This document shows positions 19,694 to 28,809 of a stretch of 64,000 bases of DNA, piece after piece (the first letter of the stretch is position 1; each line of letters begins with the position of its first letter). Origin of the DNA: Actinomycetota bacterium (GTDB lineage Bacteria > Actinomycetota > Acidimicrobiia > Acidimicrobiales > Iamiaceae). The stretch covers positions 62,001-126,000 of the forward strand of contig JAHBSO010000003.1 of the NCBI GenBank assembly GCA_019639075.1, given 5' to 3'. Under the pieces are notes generated by a model that was not told where the DNA came from, searched no databases, and saw only the letters and a program-made list of their open reading frames with translations. The position numbers and the translations under genes are program-made.

Positions 19694-22291
19694 TCAGGCG
19701 ATCCCCGCCGCCGCACGAGCGAGGTCGAGCGCGTCGTCGATGCGCTCCGCGTCCTTGCCGCCAGCGACGGCGAGCTCGGGGTTCTTGCCGCCACCGCCCT
19801 TGACGGCCTTCGCGGCGTCGGCGATGAGCACGCCCGCGTCGAGGTCGCTGTCGGGGGTGACCGCGGCGACGAGCGCGACGCCGCCGCCCTCGGGCGCCCC
19901 GATGAGCACCACCGCCCGCACTCCCTCGCGGTCGCGCACGGCGACGCCGAGGCTGCGCAGGTCGTCGCGGGCCAGGCCGTCGACGCGGGCCACGACGACG
20001 CCGTCGACCGCCTGGGCCGCGAGGTCGTCGGCCCCGCCGGTGGCCAGCTTGGCCTTGAGCGAACGCACCTCGTCGCGGAGGTCGCGCAGCTCGGCCAGCC
20101 GCTTGTCGATGCCGTCGAGCAGCTCGGTGCGGGGCACGCCGACCCGGTCGGCGGCGTCGGCCAGCTCGGCCTCCTCGGTGCGGATGCGATCGATCGGCCC
20201 GAACCCGGTGATCGCCTCGATGCGCCGCAGGTTGGACCCGATCGAGCTCTCCGAGACGATCTTCGACGGACCGATGTCGCCGGTGCGGCGCACGTGGGTG
20301 CCGCCGCACAGCTCGGTCGAGTGGGGACCGGCCTCGAGCACCCGGACCAGATCGCCGTACTTCTCGCCGAAGAACGCGATGGCGCCGAGCTCGGAGGCCG
20401 CGTCCTTGGTCGTCTCGAAGTGGTGCACGGGGTGGTTCGCGAGCACGTCGGCGTTGACGAGGTCCTCGATGCGGGCGATGTCGCCGGGCGCCACGGCCTC
20501 GAAGTGGCTGAAGTCGAAGCGGAGGCGGTCGGGCGCGACGAGCGAGCCCTGCTGCTTGACGTGCGGCCCGAGCACCTCGCGCAGCGCCCAGTGGAAGAGG
20601 TGGGTGGCCGTGTGGTTGCGACGGATCGCGTCGCGGCGCTCGACGTCGATGGCCGCCCGGACGGTTGCCCCGACGACCGGTTCGCCCTCGGTGACCACGA
20701 CCACGTGCCGGGTGAGCCCGGGCACGGCGTACTGCGTGTCGCGCACCTCGCACGCGAGGCCGTCTGCGGTGATCGTGCCGGTGTCGCCCACCTGGCCACC
20801 GCTCTCGGCGTAGAACGGCGTGCGGTCGAGGAACACGCTCACGGTGCCGTCGGCCGAGGGCACGACGCCCACGACCCGCGCGTCGGCCTCGAAGGTCTCG
20901 CGGCCCACGAACTCGGTGGTGCCGTGCTCGGCGAGGATCGCGGCGAACGCGTCGGTCTCGTCGCCCGCCGCCAGCGAGCCCTTCTTGCCGCTCGCCCGGG
21001 CGCGATCGCGCTGCTCGGCCATCGCGGCGTCGAAGCCGGGACGGTCGAGCCCGTGGCCGCGGTCCTCGACGATCTCGCTCGTCACCTCGAGCGGGAACCC
21101 GTAGGTGTCGTGGAGCTGGAACGCCACGGTGCCGGGCAGATCCGCGCCCTCGGGCAGTTCGGCGAGCGCGCCGTCGAGGATGGCCAGACCGCTGCGGAGC
21201 GTGCGCCGGAACTGCTCCTCCTCGCGGGCGAGGGTGCCGGTGATGAGGTCGGCCTGGTCGTGCAGGACCGGGTAGGCCTCGCCCATCAGGTCGATGGTGT
21301 GCTCGGCCAGGGCGGGGGTGATGGGCCGCTCGACGTCGAGCAGGTACGCGAAGCGGATCGCCCGGCGGATGATCCGCCGGAGCACGAAGCCCCGGTCCTC
21401 GTTGGACGGCACGACGCCGTCGGCCACCAGGAACGACATCGTCCGGGCGTGGTCGGCGAGCAGCTTGAGGGCGATGTCGGACTGCGCCGACGCGCCCCGC
21501 TTCACGCCGGTCAGCTCCTCGGCCCGCCGGACCAGGCTCGCCAGCTCGTCGGTGTCGAACACGTCGGCCCGGTTCGCGATCGCTCCCAGGATGCGCTCCA
21601 GGCCGGCGCCGGTGTCGATGTTCTGGCTGTCGAGGGTGCGCAGGCTGCCGTCGTCGCGCCGGAAGAACTGCTGGAAGACCAGGTTCCAGTACTCGACGTA
21701 GCGGTCGTCCGACGCCGGGTTCCCCGGGCCCCCGCCCTCGCCGAACTCCGGCCCGAAGTCCCAGAACAGCTCCGACGACGGGCCGCACGGTCCGGTGTCG
21801 CCCATCTCCCAGAAGTTGTCCTCGTCGAGCCGGACGATCCGCTCGATCGGGAACCCCACCTCGTCGACCCAGAGCTGCACCGCCTCGTCGTCGTCGACGT
21901 GGCAGGTGACCCAGATGCGCTCGGCGTCGAGGCCGAGCACGTCGGTCGAGAACTCCCACGCCCAGCGGATCGCGTCGGCCTTGAAGTAGTCGCCGAAGCT
22001 GAAGTTGCCCAGCATCTCGAAGAAGCTGAGGTGGCGCAGCGACCGGCCGATGTCGTCGAGGTCGTTGTGCTTGCCCCCGGCGCGGACGCAGCGCTGGATC
22101 GAGGTGGCCCGCGGCGGCTGCCAGGGCACCTGCTCCTCGCCGGCGAAGTACGAGACAAACGGCATCATCCCCGAGTTGGTGAACATCGGGGCCGACGGGT
22201 GGTGCGGGATCAGCCCGGCCGACGGCACGTCGGTGTGCCCGCGGACGGTCCAGAACTCGGTCCAGGCGGAACGAAGCTCCTGCGCGTGCAT
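19694..22291 (-). CDS. alaS: Alanyl-tRNA synthetase
   Basis: Charges tRNA-Ala. It has 865 residues with the usual four parts: class II catalytic domain (1-240, PMFTNSGMMPFVSYF), tRNA-recognition domain, editing domain with the zinc motifs HTATHLFHWALR and CGGTHVRRTGDIG, and the C-Ala domain ending in GGGGKNPELAVAGG. ATG 22291 has only a weak ribosome site. A TAGGCT -10 about 75 nt upstream and a GC-rich hairpin in the leader are visible, but I see no T-box elements. Confidence 0.97.
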   Translation of the reverse strand: MHAQELRSAWTEFWTVRGHTDVPSAGLIPHHPSAPMFTNSGMMPFVSYFAGEEQVPWQPPRATSIQRCVRAGGKHNDLDDIGRSLRHLSFFEMLGNFSFGDYFKADAIRWAWEFSTDVLGLDAERIWVTCHVDDDEAVQLWVDEVGFPIERIVRLDEDNFWEMGDTGPCGPSSELFWDFGPEFGEGGGPGNPASDDRYVEYWNLVFQQFFRRDDGSLRTLDSQNIDTGAGLERILGAIANRADVFDTDELASLVRRAEELTGVKRGASAQSDIALKLLADHARTMSFLVADGVVPSNEDRGFVLRRIIRRAIRFAYLLDVERPITPALAEHTIDLMGEAYPVLHDQADLITGTLAREEEQFRRTLRSGLAILDGALAELPEGADLPGTVAFQLHDTYGFPLEVTSEIVEDRGHGLDRPGFDAAMAEQRDRARASGKKGSLAAGDETDAFAAILAEHGTTEFVGRETFEADARVVGVVPSADGTVSVFLDRTPFYAESGGQVGDTGTITADGLACEVRDTQYAVPGLTRHVVVVTEGEPVVGATVRAAIDVERRDAIRRNHTATHLFHWALREVLGPHVKQQGSLVAPDRLRFDFSHFEAVAPGDIARIEDLVNADVLANHPVHHFETTKDAASELGAIAFFGEKYGDLVRVLEAGPHSTELCGGTHVRRTGDIGPSKIVSESSIGSNLRRIEAITGFGPIDRIRTEEAELADAADRVGVPRTELLDGIDKRLAELRDLRDEVRSLKAKLATGGADDLAAQAVDGVVVARVDGLARDDLRSLGVAVRDREGVRAVVLIGAPEGGGVALVAAVTPDSDLDAGVLIADAAKAVKGGGGKNPELAVAGGKDAERIDDALDLARAAAGIA

Positions 22292-22413
22292 GGTCTCGGG
22301 GTTCTCCGGTTCGCGGGCGGGGGGCCGAGGAGCCTCCCCGGCGAAGGGACCAGCCTACCGATCGACCGCAGCCGGCCTCACCGGGATCTGCCCCGACCTG
22401 CGGCGCGGCCGGT

Positions 22414-22743
22414 TCAGCGGCGGGGCCGGCGGTGGTGGCGCACGCGGCTCGGAGGACCCGGTCGACCCACCGAGGGAGGCGGCGGCGCCGGGCGCTGACC
22501 GACGTAGGTCCGCTCCTCCACCCGGGCCCGCAGCTCGGCCTCGGTACTGCGCATGGCGTCCCGGCCCTCGACCGCCGCCACCCGCACGGCGTTGCCCAGG
22601 TTGCGGGCCGACGCCGCGGCCCGGTCGGCCACCTGCTCGGGCATGTAGCGCTCGACGGTCTCCTCCACCCGGCGCTTGGCCCAGAACGCCCCCGCGGCCC
22701 CGACCGCCATGCCCGTGGACATCCAGAACGCACGTTTGAACAT
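22414..22743 (-). CDS. Small membrane-associated protein of unknown function
   Basis: 109 residues. A hydrophobic segment at 7-22 is followed by a basic and acidic helical region with coiled-coil character (about 25-75) and a Pro/Arg-rich tail. I recognise no catalytic motif. In other actinobacteria a protein of this shape sits between alaS and the DUF948 gene, as here, and is annotated DUF6167; I offer that only as a positional match. ATG 22743 overlaps the stop of the DUF948 gene (ATGA), so the two are co-expressed. Confidence 0.7.
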   Translation of the reverse strand: MFKRAFWMSTGMAVGAAGAFWAKRRVEETVERYMPEQVADRAAASARNLGNAVRVAAVEGRDAMRSTEAELRARVEERTYVGQRPAPPPPSVGRPGPPSRVRHHRRPRR

Positions 22744-23117
22744 CAACGATCCCTTCGCAGCCGGCGGGCGGCCCGGCTCGCGCCGGAGGTGACCGCCACG
22801 GTCTTGATCACGGGCGCGGACAACGCCCGGTAGGCGAGCTTGGAGGTGGCGTCGACGGTCGCCGAGATCGACTCCGCGCTCCCGACGAGCCGGTCGATCC
22901 GGTCGAGCTCCTCGTTGGCCTCCTCGAGCGCGACGCGCAGGTCGTCGACCAACGGCACGACCTGGGCGTTCAGCTCGTCGAGGCTGCGCCGCAGCGCTCG
23001 CACCGACGCCAGCAGCCGACCCAGCGCCACCACGATCGCCACCACGGCCACGATGCTGCACCCGGTGACCACGACGATCGCCAGGTCCGACCCCGACATC
23101 TCCGCCAGAACAGACAT
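22743..23117 (-). CDS. DUF948 family membrane protein
   Basis: 124 residues. One N-terminal membrane segment (about 10-32, LAIVVVTGCSIVAVVAIVVAL) is followed by an amphipathic helix of heptad character (LRRSLDELNAQVVPLVDDLRVALEEAN). This is the shape of the DUF948 family of putative general stress or cell-envelope proteins. The function is unknown. The ATG at 23117 lies immediately downstream of a 29-bp-arm palindrome, which occupies the region where its ribosome site should be. Confidence 0.75.
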   Translation of the reverse strand: MSVLAEMSGSDLAIVVVTGCSIVAVVAIVVALGRLLASVRALRRSLDELNAQVVPLVDDLRVALEEANEELDRIDRLVGSAESISATVDATSKLAYRALSAPVIKTVAVTSGASRAARRLRRDR

Positions 23118-23119
23118 CA

Positions 23120-23202
23120 CCACCCCCACCCCCGACGAACTGGCGTAGCTCCTGGCTGCATGGCCACCAGAACCTACGCCAGTTCGTCGGGGGTGGGGGT
23201 GG
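23120..23202. repeat. Long palindrome 1 (CTGGCGTAG family)
   Basis: Perfect 29-bp inverted arms at 23120-23148 and 23174-23202 (CTGGCGTAG at the inner end, a CCACCCCCACCCCC tract at the outer end) flank a 25-nt centre that itself contains TGGC/GCCA. The right arm encodes the last nine residues and the TAG stop of rarA. Confidence 0.9.
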
Positions 23203-24517
23203 ACCGGTCGTTCCGGGCACGCATGCGGTCGGCGATGCGGGCCTCGTGGCCGCGGTCGGTCGGCTCGTAGTACCGCCGGCCGGCGACCTCGGGGGGCCGG
23301 TACTCCTGGGGGACCCAACCGCTCGGATCGTCGTGGGGGTACCGGTAGCCGACGCCGTGGCCCAGCTTCGCGGCGCCCTGGTAGTGGCCGTCGCGCAGGT
23401 GGGCGGGCACGCCCGACGACGGCCGATCGCGCACGTCGGCCAGCGCGGCGCCGATCGCCGTGGTGGCACGGTTGCTCTTCGGGGCCGTCGCCAGGTGGAT
23501 CACCGCCTGGGACAGGTTGAGCTGTGCCTCGGGCAGCCCGACGTGCTCCACGGCCTGCGCGGCGGCCACCGCGACCACGAGCGACATCGGGTCGGCCTCG
23601 CCGATGTCCTCCGACGCCAGGATGATGAGCCGCCGGACGATGAACCGCGGGTCCTCCCCCGCCTCCAGCATCGTGGCCAACCAGTAGAGGCCGGCATCGG
23701 GATCCGAGCCCCGGATGCTCTTGATGAACGCCGAGATCACGTCGTAGTGGTCGTCGCGGCCGTAGCGCATCGCCTTCGTGCCGAGCGCGGCCTCGGCGTC
23801 GGCCAGCGACACCCGCGCTCGAGCGTCGCCCGCCGGGTCCTGACCGGCGCGCTGGCGGGCCAGGGCGACCGCCACCTCGAGGCTGGTGAGCGTGTGCCGG
23901 CCGTCGCCGTTGGCCCGCGACGCGAGGTGCTCGACGGCGTCCTCGTCGGCGTCGACGCCCTCCGCGGCGAGGGCCCGACCGATGAGGTCGCGGGCCGCGA
24001 CCGGGTCGAGGGCCCGCAGCCGGAAGAGCGTCGACCGGCTGAGGAGCGGCGGGTTGACCTCGAAGTACGGGTTCTCCGTCGTCGCCCCGACGAGGGTGAG
24101 GAGCCCGGACTCGACCGACGGCAGCAGCGCGTCCTGCTGCGCCTTGTTGAAGCGGTGCACCTCGTCGAGGAACAGGATCGTGCCCTGGCCCCGCTCCCCC
24201 AGCCGCTGCTCGGCCCGGGCGACGACCTCCCGCACGTCCTTCACCCCGGCGGTCACCGCGGAGAGCGTCTCGAACGCCTTCGACGTGTGCCCCGCGATCA
24301 CCCGGGCGAGGGTGGTCTTGCCGGTCCCCGGCGGCCCCCACAGGATCACCGAGGACAGCGTGTCGGACTCGATCAGCACCCGGAGCGGCTGCTCGGGGCC
24401 GATGAGGTGGTCCTGGCCCACGATGTCGTCGAGCGTCCGCGGTCGGAGCCGGTCCGCGAGCGGGGCCCGGCGGGAGAGCTGCTCCTCGGCAGCGGCGCCG
24501 AACAGGTCATCGGCCAT
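23174..24517 (-). CDS. rarA: Replication-associated recombination protein RarA (MgsA)
   Basis: AAA+ ATPase of the clamp-loader family acting at stalled replication forks; 447 residues. It begins MADDLFGAAAEEQLSRRAPL. Walker A is GPPGTGKTTLARVIAG, Walker B is FLDEVHRFNKAQQD, the sensor segment is GATTENPYF, and a C-terminal tetramerisation region with YRYPHDDPSGWVPQEYRP follows, diagnostic of RarA. The final residues (STPTPDELA) and the stop come from the palindromic repeat, so the natural terminus has been rewritten or extended. It lies 103 bp downstream of aspS, with another palindrome between. Confidence 0.95.
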   Translation of the reverse strand: MADDLFGAAAEEQLSRRAPLADRLRPRTLDDIVGQDHLIGPEQPLRVLIESDTLSSVILWGPPGTGKTTLARVIAGHTSKAFETLSAVTAGVKDVREVVARAEQRLGERGQGTILFLDEVHRFNKAQQDALLPSVESGLLTLVGATTENPYFEVNPPLLSRSTLFRLRALDPVAARDLIGRALAAEGVDADEDAVEHLASRANGDGRHTLTSLEVAVALARQRAGQDPAGDARARVSLADAEAALGTKAMRYGRDDHYDVISAFIKSIRGSDPDAGLYWLATMLEAGEDPRFIVRRLIILASEDIGEADPMSLVVAVAAAQAVEHVGLPEAQLNLSQAVIHLATAPKSNRATTAIGAALADVRDRPSSGVPAHLRDGHYQGAAKLGHGVGYRYPHDDPSGWVPQEYRPPEVAGRRYYEPTDRGHEARIADRMRARNDRSTPTPDELA

Positions 24518-24551
24518 GGAGCCACCGAGCGCGCGACATCCCGCCGAGGGT

Positions 24552-24621
24552 AACCCCAACCGTTCTGGCGTAGGTCCTGGTGGTCGACCCACCACGACCT
24601 ACGCCAGAACGGGCCGGGGTT
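24552..24621. repeat. Long palindrome 2 (CTGGCGTAG family)
   Basis: The arms AACCCC..CCGTTCTGGCGTAGGTC (24552-24576) and their complement (24596-24621) differ by one base indel and a short mismatch. The centre contains GTGG/CCAC, extending the hairpin. It lies between the aspS stop and the rarA start. Confidence 0.85.
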
Positions 24622-26435
24622 CAGGTCGGTTGCGGAGTGGTGGGTTCGACCTTCGTCGCGGCCGGCTGCTCGGGACGGGCGTCGACGCCGGCCTCCTTGC
24701 GCTGCTGGGCCGTGATCGGCGCCGGCGCGGAGGTGAGCGGGTCGAACCCTCCCCCGGTCTTCGGGAACGCGATCACCTCGCGGATCGAGGGCGCTCCGCT
24801 CAGGAGGGCGCAGATGCGGTCCCAACCGAAGGCGATGCCGCCGTGGGGCGGGGCGCCGTAGCGGAAGGCCTCCAGCAGGAAGCCGAACTTCTCCTCGGCC
24901 TCCTCGGGGCCGAGGCCCATGACCTGGAAGACCCGCTCCTGGACGTCGCGCCGGTGGATACGGATCGAGCCGCCACCGATCTCGTTGCCGTTGCAGACGA
25001 TGTCGTAGGCGTAGGCCACGGCGCTGCCGGGGTCGGTGTCGAAGGTGTCGATGCACTCGGGCTTGGGCGAGGTGAACGCGTGGTGCACCGCGGTCCAGGC
25101 GCCCGAACCGACGGCCACGTCGTCGGTCTCGCTCGTCGGCTCGAAGAGGGGTGCGTCGACCACCCACGTGAACGCCCACGCCGACTCGTCGATCAAGCCG
25201 GCCTGGCGGGCGATCTCGCCCCGGGCCGCGCCGAGGAGGGCCCGAGCGGCCCGCGGCGTGGCGGCCGCGAAGAAGATCGCGTCGCCGGGCTCGGCGCCGA
25301 CGTGGCCGGGGAGGGCGTCCTTCTCGGCGTCGGACAGGTTCTTGGCCACGGGGCCCTTGAGCTCGCCGTCGTCGCCGATGAGCACGTAGGCCAGGCCCTT
25401 CGCCCCCCGGGCCTTGGCCCAGTCCTGCCAGGCATCGAGCTGCTTGCGGGTCTGGCCGGCACCGCCCGGGAACACGACCGCCCCGACGTAAGGGGCCTGG
25501 AACACCTTGAACGTGGTGCCGGCGAACAGCTCCGTGCACTCGGTGAGCTCGACGCCGAAGCGCAGGTCGGGCTTGTCGGAACCGAACCGCTCCATGGCCT
25601 CCGCGTAGGTCATGCGCGGGATGGGGGTGTCGATCTCGTGGCCGATGAGGGCCCAGAGCTCGCGCACGATCCGCTCGCCGAGCGCGATGACGTCGTCCTC
25701 GGTCACGAAGCTCATCTCGATGTCGAGCTGGGTGAACTCCGGCTGGCGATCGGCGCGGAAGTCCTCGTCGCGGTAGCAGCGGGCGATCTGGAAGTACCGC
25801 TCGAGGCCGCCGACCATGAGGAGCTGCTTGAAGAGCTGCGGGCTCTGCGGGAGCGCGTACCAGGAACCGGGTCGGAGCCGGGCCGGGACGACGAAGTCGC
25901 GGGCGCCCTCGGGCGTGCTCCGGGTGAGCGTCGGGGTCTCGACCTCGACGAAGTCCTCGTCGTGCAGCACGCGGCGGGCCGTGCGGTTGACGTCGCTGCG
26001 GAGCCGGATGGCGGCGGCCGACTCGGCCCGGCGGAGGTCGAGGTAGCGGTACTTGTACCGGACCTCGTCGGAGACCTGGGTGGCCTCGTGCTCCTCGATC
26101 GGGAAGGGCAGCACGGCCGAATCGCTGAGCACCTCGACCTCGGTGGCCTCGACCTCGACGGTGCCGGTGGCCAGGTTGGGGTTGTCGTTGCCCTCGGGCC
26201 GGCGGGTGACGGTGCCGGTCACCCGCAGGCAGAACTCCGAGCGCAGCGGGTGCGCGACCGCCTCGTCGTGGATCACCACCTGCACCACGCCGCTGGCGTC
26301 GCGCAGGTCGATGAAGGCCACGCCGCCGTGGTCCCGCCGCTTCGCCACCCAGCCGCACAGGACCACGTCGGTGCCGACGTCGCCCTCGCGGAGGTCGCCG
26401 TTGCGGTGGGTGCGGAGGCCGAGGAGGTCGGTCAT
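24621..26435 (-). CDS. aspS: Aspartyl-tRNA synthetase, probably non-discriminating
   Basis: Charges tRNA-Asp, and possibly tRNA-Asn, with aspartate. It has 604 residues of bacterial type: OB anticodon domain (1-110), class II core with [14 protein letters not shown] and [17 protein letters not shown], and a GAD insertion domain (about 290-410). The anticodon-loop contact RRDHGG has His36. In characterised enzymes this position is His in relaxed AspRS (Pseudomonas) and Leu in the discriminating E. coli enzyme. This predicts mischarging of tRNA-Asn, to be corrected by GatCAB (not in the window). ATG 26435 overlaps the hisS stop (ATGA). Confidence 0.96.
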   Translation of the reverse strand: MTDLLGLRTHRNGDLREGDVGTDVVLCGWVAKRRDHGGVAFIDLRDASGVVQVVIHDEAVAHPLRSEFCLRVTGTVTRRPEGNDNPNLATGTVEVEATEVEVLSDSAVLPFPIEEHEATQVSDEVRYKYRYLDLRRAESAAAIRLRSDVNRTARRVLHDEDFVEVETPTLTRSTPEGARDFVVPARLRPGSWYALPQSPQLFKQLLMVGGLERYFQIARCYRDEDFRADRQPEFTQLDIEMSFVTEDDVIALGERIVRELWALIGHEIDTPIPRMTYAEAMERFGSDKPDLRFGVELTECTELFAGTTFKVFQAPYVGAVVFPGGAGQTRKQLDAWQDWAKARGAKGLAYVLIGDDGELKGPVAKNLSDAEKDALPGHVGAEPGDAIFFAAATPRAARALLGAARGEIARQAGLIDESAWAFTWVVDAPLFEPTSETDDVAVGSGAWTAVHHAFTSPKPECIDTFDTDPGSAVAYAYDIVCNGNEIGGGSIRIHRRDVQERVFQVMGLGPEEAEEKFGFLLEAFRYGAPPHGGIAFGWDRICALLSGAPSIREVIAFPKTGGGFDPLTSAPAPITAQQRKEAGVDARPEQPAATKVEPTTPQPT

Positions 26436-27718
26436 GGTGCGTCCTTGGAGGGCAGGTCGGTGAGGAGGGCGGAGACGTGGGCGACGAGGTCGGCGCGGGG
26501 CACCGTGGTCTGCTCGGCGCCGAACTCCGCGAGCGGTCGGACGGTGGCGACGCCGTCGGCCACCTCCTGGTCGCCGACGATCACGGCGAACGGGGCGCCG
26601 GAGCGGTCGGCGGCCTTCATCTGGGCCCGCATGGCCCGCTGGTCGAAGGCCCGATCGCAGCGGATGCCGGCGGCCCGCAGCTCACGGGTGAGCTCGCGGG
26701 CGTGGGCGCCACCGGTGACGTCGACGACGAACACGTCGAGGGCGGTCGGGGGCGCGGGGAACACGCCCTCGGCGTCGCAGGCGATGAGCAGCCGCTCGAT
26801 GCCCGACCCGAAGCCGATGCCGGGGGTGGGCGGCCCGCCCAGCTCCTCGACCAGGCCGTCGTAGCGGCCGCCGCCGAGGATCGTGGCCTGGGCGTTGTCG
26901 ACCAGGGTGGGCACGAACTCGAACGTGGTGTGGGTGTAGTAGTCGAAGCCCCGCACGAGCCGCGGGGCCATGGTCGGCTCGATCCCGACGGCGCTCAGCC
27001 CGTCGACCACCGCCGCGAAGTGCGCCTCGGACTCGGGCGACAGGTGATCGGCGATCGCCGGCGCCTCGGCGGTGACGGCCCGGGTGGCCCGGCGCTTGGA
27101 GTCGAGCACCCGCATGGGGTGGACCTCGACGCGGGCCTGGTCCTCCGGGTCGAGGTCGCCGACGCGCTCGCGCAGCCAGCCCTGGAGCACCTCGACGTAG
27201 CGCACGCGGTCGTCGACGGTGCCCATGGTGTTGAGCTGGAGCTCGACCTGGCGCAGGCCGAGCGCGTGGAGGAACTCGGCCGCGATCGTCACCACCTCGA
27301 CGTCGGCCTCGGGATCGGCGGTGCCGAGCAGCTCCAGGCCGACCTGGTGGTGCTGGCGGAACCGACCGGCCTGCGCGTTCTCGTACCGGAACGCCGGCGT
27401 GGCGTACCAGACCTTCCACGGCGTGAGCGGGTGGTGCTGCACGAAGGCCCGCACGACCGACGCCGTGCCCTCGGGGCGCAGGGCGATGTGCTGGCCGCCC
27501 TTGTCCTCGAAGTCGTACATCTCCTTGCGCACCGCGTCGGCGCCCTCGGACTCGCGTTGGAAGACGCCGATCTCCTCGAACATCGGCGACTGCACGAGCC
27601 CGTAGCCGGCCCGCTCGACGGTCGCCGCGTAGGTCGCCAGCAGGGCCTCCCACCGGGCCGATGCCGGCGGGAGCACGTCCTGCGTGCCCTTCAGGGCCTG
27701 GTACCGGGGTCGAGCCAT
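26432..27718 (-). CDS. hisS: Histidyl-tRNA synthetase
   Basis: Charges tRNA-His; 428 residues. It shows KGTQDVLPP, the class II motif 2 region ending in [20 protein letters not shown], the histidine-A motif [22 protein letters not shown] and the C-terminal anticodon domain. ATG 27718 lies 9 nt after a TAGCCT box, so the message has almost no leader. It is translationally coupled to aspS, an arrangement common in bacteria. Confidence 0.97.
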   Translation of the reverse strand: MARPRYQALKGTQDVLPPASARWEALLATYAATVERAGYGLVQSPMFEEIGVFQRESEGADAVRKEMYDFEDKGGQHIALRPEGTASVVRAFVQHHPLTPWKVWYATPAFRYENAQAGRFRQHHQVGLELLGTADPEADVEVVTIAAEFLHALGLRQVELQLNTMGTVDDRVRYVEVLQGWLRERVGDLDPEDQARVEVHPMRVLDSKRRATRAVTAEAPAIADHLSPESEAHFAAVVDGLSAVGIEPTMAPRLVRGFDYYTHTTFEFVPTLVDNAQATILGGGRYDGLVEELGGPPTPGIGFGSGIERLLIACDAEGVFPAPPTALDVFVVDVTGGAHARELTRELRAAGIRCDRAFDQRAMRAQMKAADRSGAPFAVIVGDQEVADGVATVRPLAEFGAEQTTVPRADLVAHVSALLTDLPSKDAP

Positions 27719-27781
27719 GGGGAGCCGAGGCTACCGGCCCACCCGCCCCACCTCGAAAGCCGTTCCCGGCCCGATCCAACG

Positions 27782-27860
27782 TTGTCCGGAAGTAGGCGCA
27801 TTGCGCGCACTTCCGGACAAAGAACGAGGGGTGGGGGGTGGGTGGGGGGCGGGGTGGGGG
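27782..27860. repeat. Palindrome plus G-tract upstream of hisS
   Basis: TTGTCCGGAAGT at 27782-27793 pairs with ACTTCCGGACAA at 27809-27820, and GCGCA/TGCGC continues the stem inside. From 27827 the plus strand is G-rich with six G-runs of three or more (GGGG, GGGGGG, GGG, GGGGGG, GGGG, GGGGG) split by single bases, a strong G-quadruplex candidate. The block fills the 142-bp gap between the hydrolase stop and hisS. Confidence 0.8.
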
Positions 27861-28784
27861 TCAGTCGGGGGCGCGGCGTGGGAGGGAGTGGTCCCAGTCG
27901 GCGAGGAGGGTGCGGATCGCGGTGGACAGGACGAGCGGCTCGTCGAGCATGCCGTGGTGACCGGCCTCCGGCAGCTCCACCACGGGGGCGTTGCGACCGA
28001 GTCGCTGGTACATCGACTCACCGATGTCGGGGGTGACCAGGCCGAACTCGGCCCGCAGCAGCGCGAACCGGCACCGGACCTCCGGCAGGTACGGCAGCGC
28101 CACCGCCCGGATCGACCCGGCGAACGCGCTGAACACGTGGTGGTCGAACGCCCAGCTCCACCCGCCGTCGACCTCGCGCAGCGACCGACGGGCGACGTGG
28201 TGCATCACGTACGGCAGGTAGTGGGCCTGGGGCGGCACCGCCCGGAAGTGGCCGAGCGCCTCCTCCCGCGTCGGGTACACCTTCGGGCGGCCGAACGCCC
28301 GGCCGGCCTGGGCGTGGCCGATCTCGGGGTCGGGCTCGGTCACCGGCGAGTCGACGACGATCGCACCGGCGAGGCGGTCGGCGTGGATCGCCGCGGTGGC
28401 GATCGTGATCATCCCGCCCATCGAGTGGCCGATGACGACCGGGTCGCCCTCGATGCCGGCGTCGTCGGCCACGGCCACGACCTCGTCGGCCCACTGCTCG
28501 AGCGAGTACTGGTCGCGCCACCCGCTCTGCCCGTGGCCGGACAGGTCGAGGGCCACCACCCGGTACTGCCGGGAGAACGGCGCGGCGACGTGGGTCCACC
28601 AGTGCGCGTGGGCACCGCCACCGTGGACGAACACCAGCCCCCGCCGCCCGGGCTCGCCCCACGCCAGGTAGTGCACGGCGGTGCCGTTGACCTCGACGTA
28701 CTCGTCGAAGAACGGGATGTGCAGCGCCCGACGGAACCAGTCGGGGGCGTCGGGGCTGATCAGCTCGTCGACCGGGGAGACCAC
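27861..28784 (-). CDS. Alpha/beta hydrolase
   Basis: Predicted serine hydrolase of 307 residues, probably cytosolic; substrate unknown. The oxyanion segment FVHGGGAHAHWW (52-63), DLSGHGQSG (80-88), the nucleophile elbow GHSMGG with Ser121 and a late His in EAGHHGML complete the fold. The start is GTG 28784: TACCGT at 28797-28792 lies exactly 7 nt before it, so the transcript is probably leaderless and longer in-frame extensions are not real. It is 26 nt downstream of rel. Confidence 0.92.
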   Translation of the reverse strand: MVSPVDELISPDAPDWFRRALHIPFFDEYVEVNGTAVHYLAWGEPGRRGLVFVHGGGAHAHWWTHVAAPFSRQYRVVALDLSGHGQSGWRDQYSLEQWADEVVAVADDAGIEGDPVVIGHSMGGMITIATAAIHADRLAGAIVVDSPVTEPDPEIGHAQAGRAFGRPKVYPTREEALGHFRAVPPQAHYLPYVMHHVARRSLREVDGGWSWAFDHHVFSAFAGSIRAVALPYLPEVRCRFALLRAEFGLVTPDIGESMYQRLGRNAPVVELPEAGHHGMLDEPLVLSTAIRTLLADWDHSLPRRAPD

Positions 28785-28791
28785 GGGTCGA

Positions 28792-28797
28792 ACGGTA
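28792..28797 (-). promoter_or_regulatory. -10 box of leaderless hydrolase transcript
   Basis: TACCGT with a 7-nt spacer to GTG 28784; no Shine-Dalgarno. It lies within the end of rel. Confidence 0.5.
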
Positions 28798-28809
28798 CCC
28801 GCGGCGCCG

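Noticed and set aside
22292..22413. Possible T-box or other riboswitch upstream of alaS
   Set aside because: One GC-rich hairpin is present but no T-box sequence, specifier loop or terminator; actinobacterial T-boxes are mostly on ileS.
19239..22733. 1164-codon minus-strand frame across ruvX and alaS
   Set aside because: Only its final 150 codons are real (ruvX); the rest is an Arg-rich shadow of alaS.
22840..23148. Plus-strand ORF ending in TTPTPDELA across palindrome 1
   Set aside because: It mirrors the rarA tail only because the palindrome reads the same on both strands; the rest is a shadow of the DUF948 gene.
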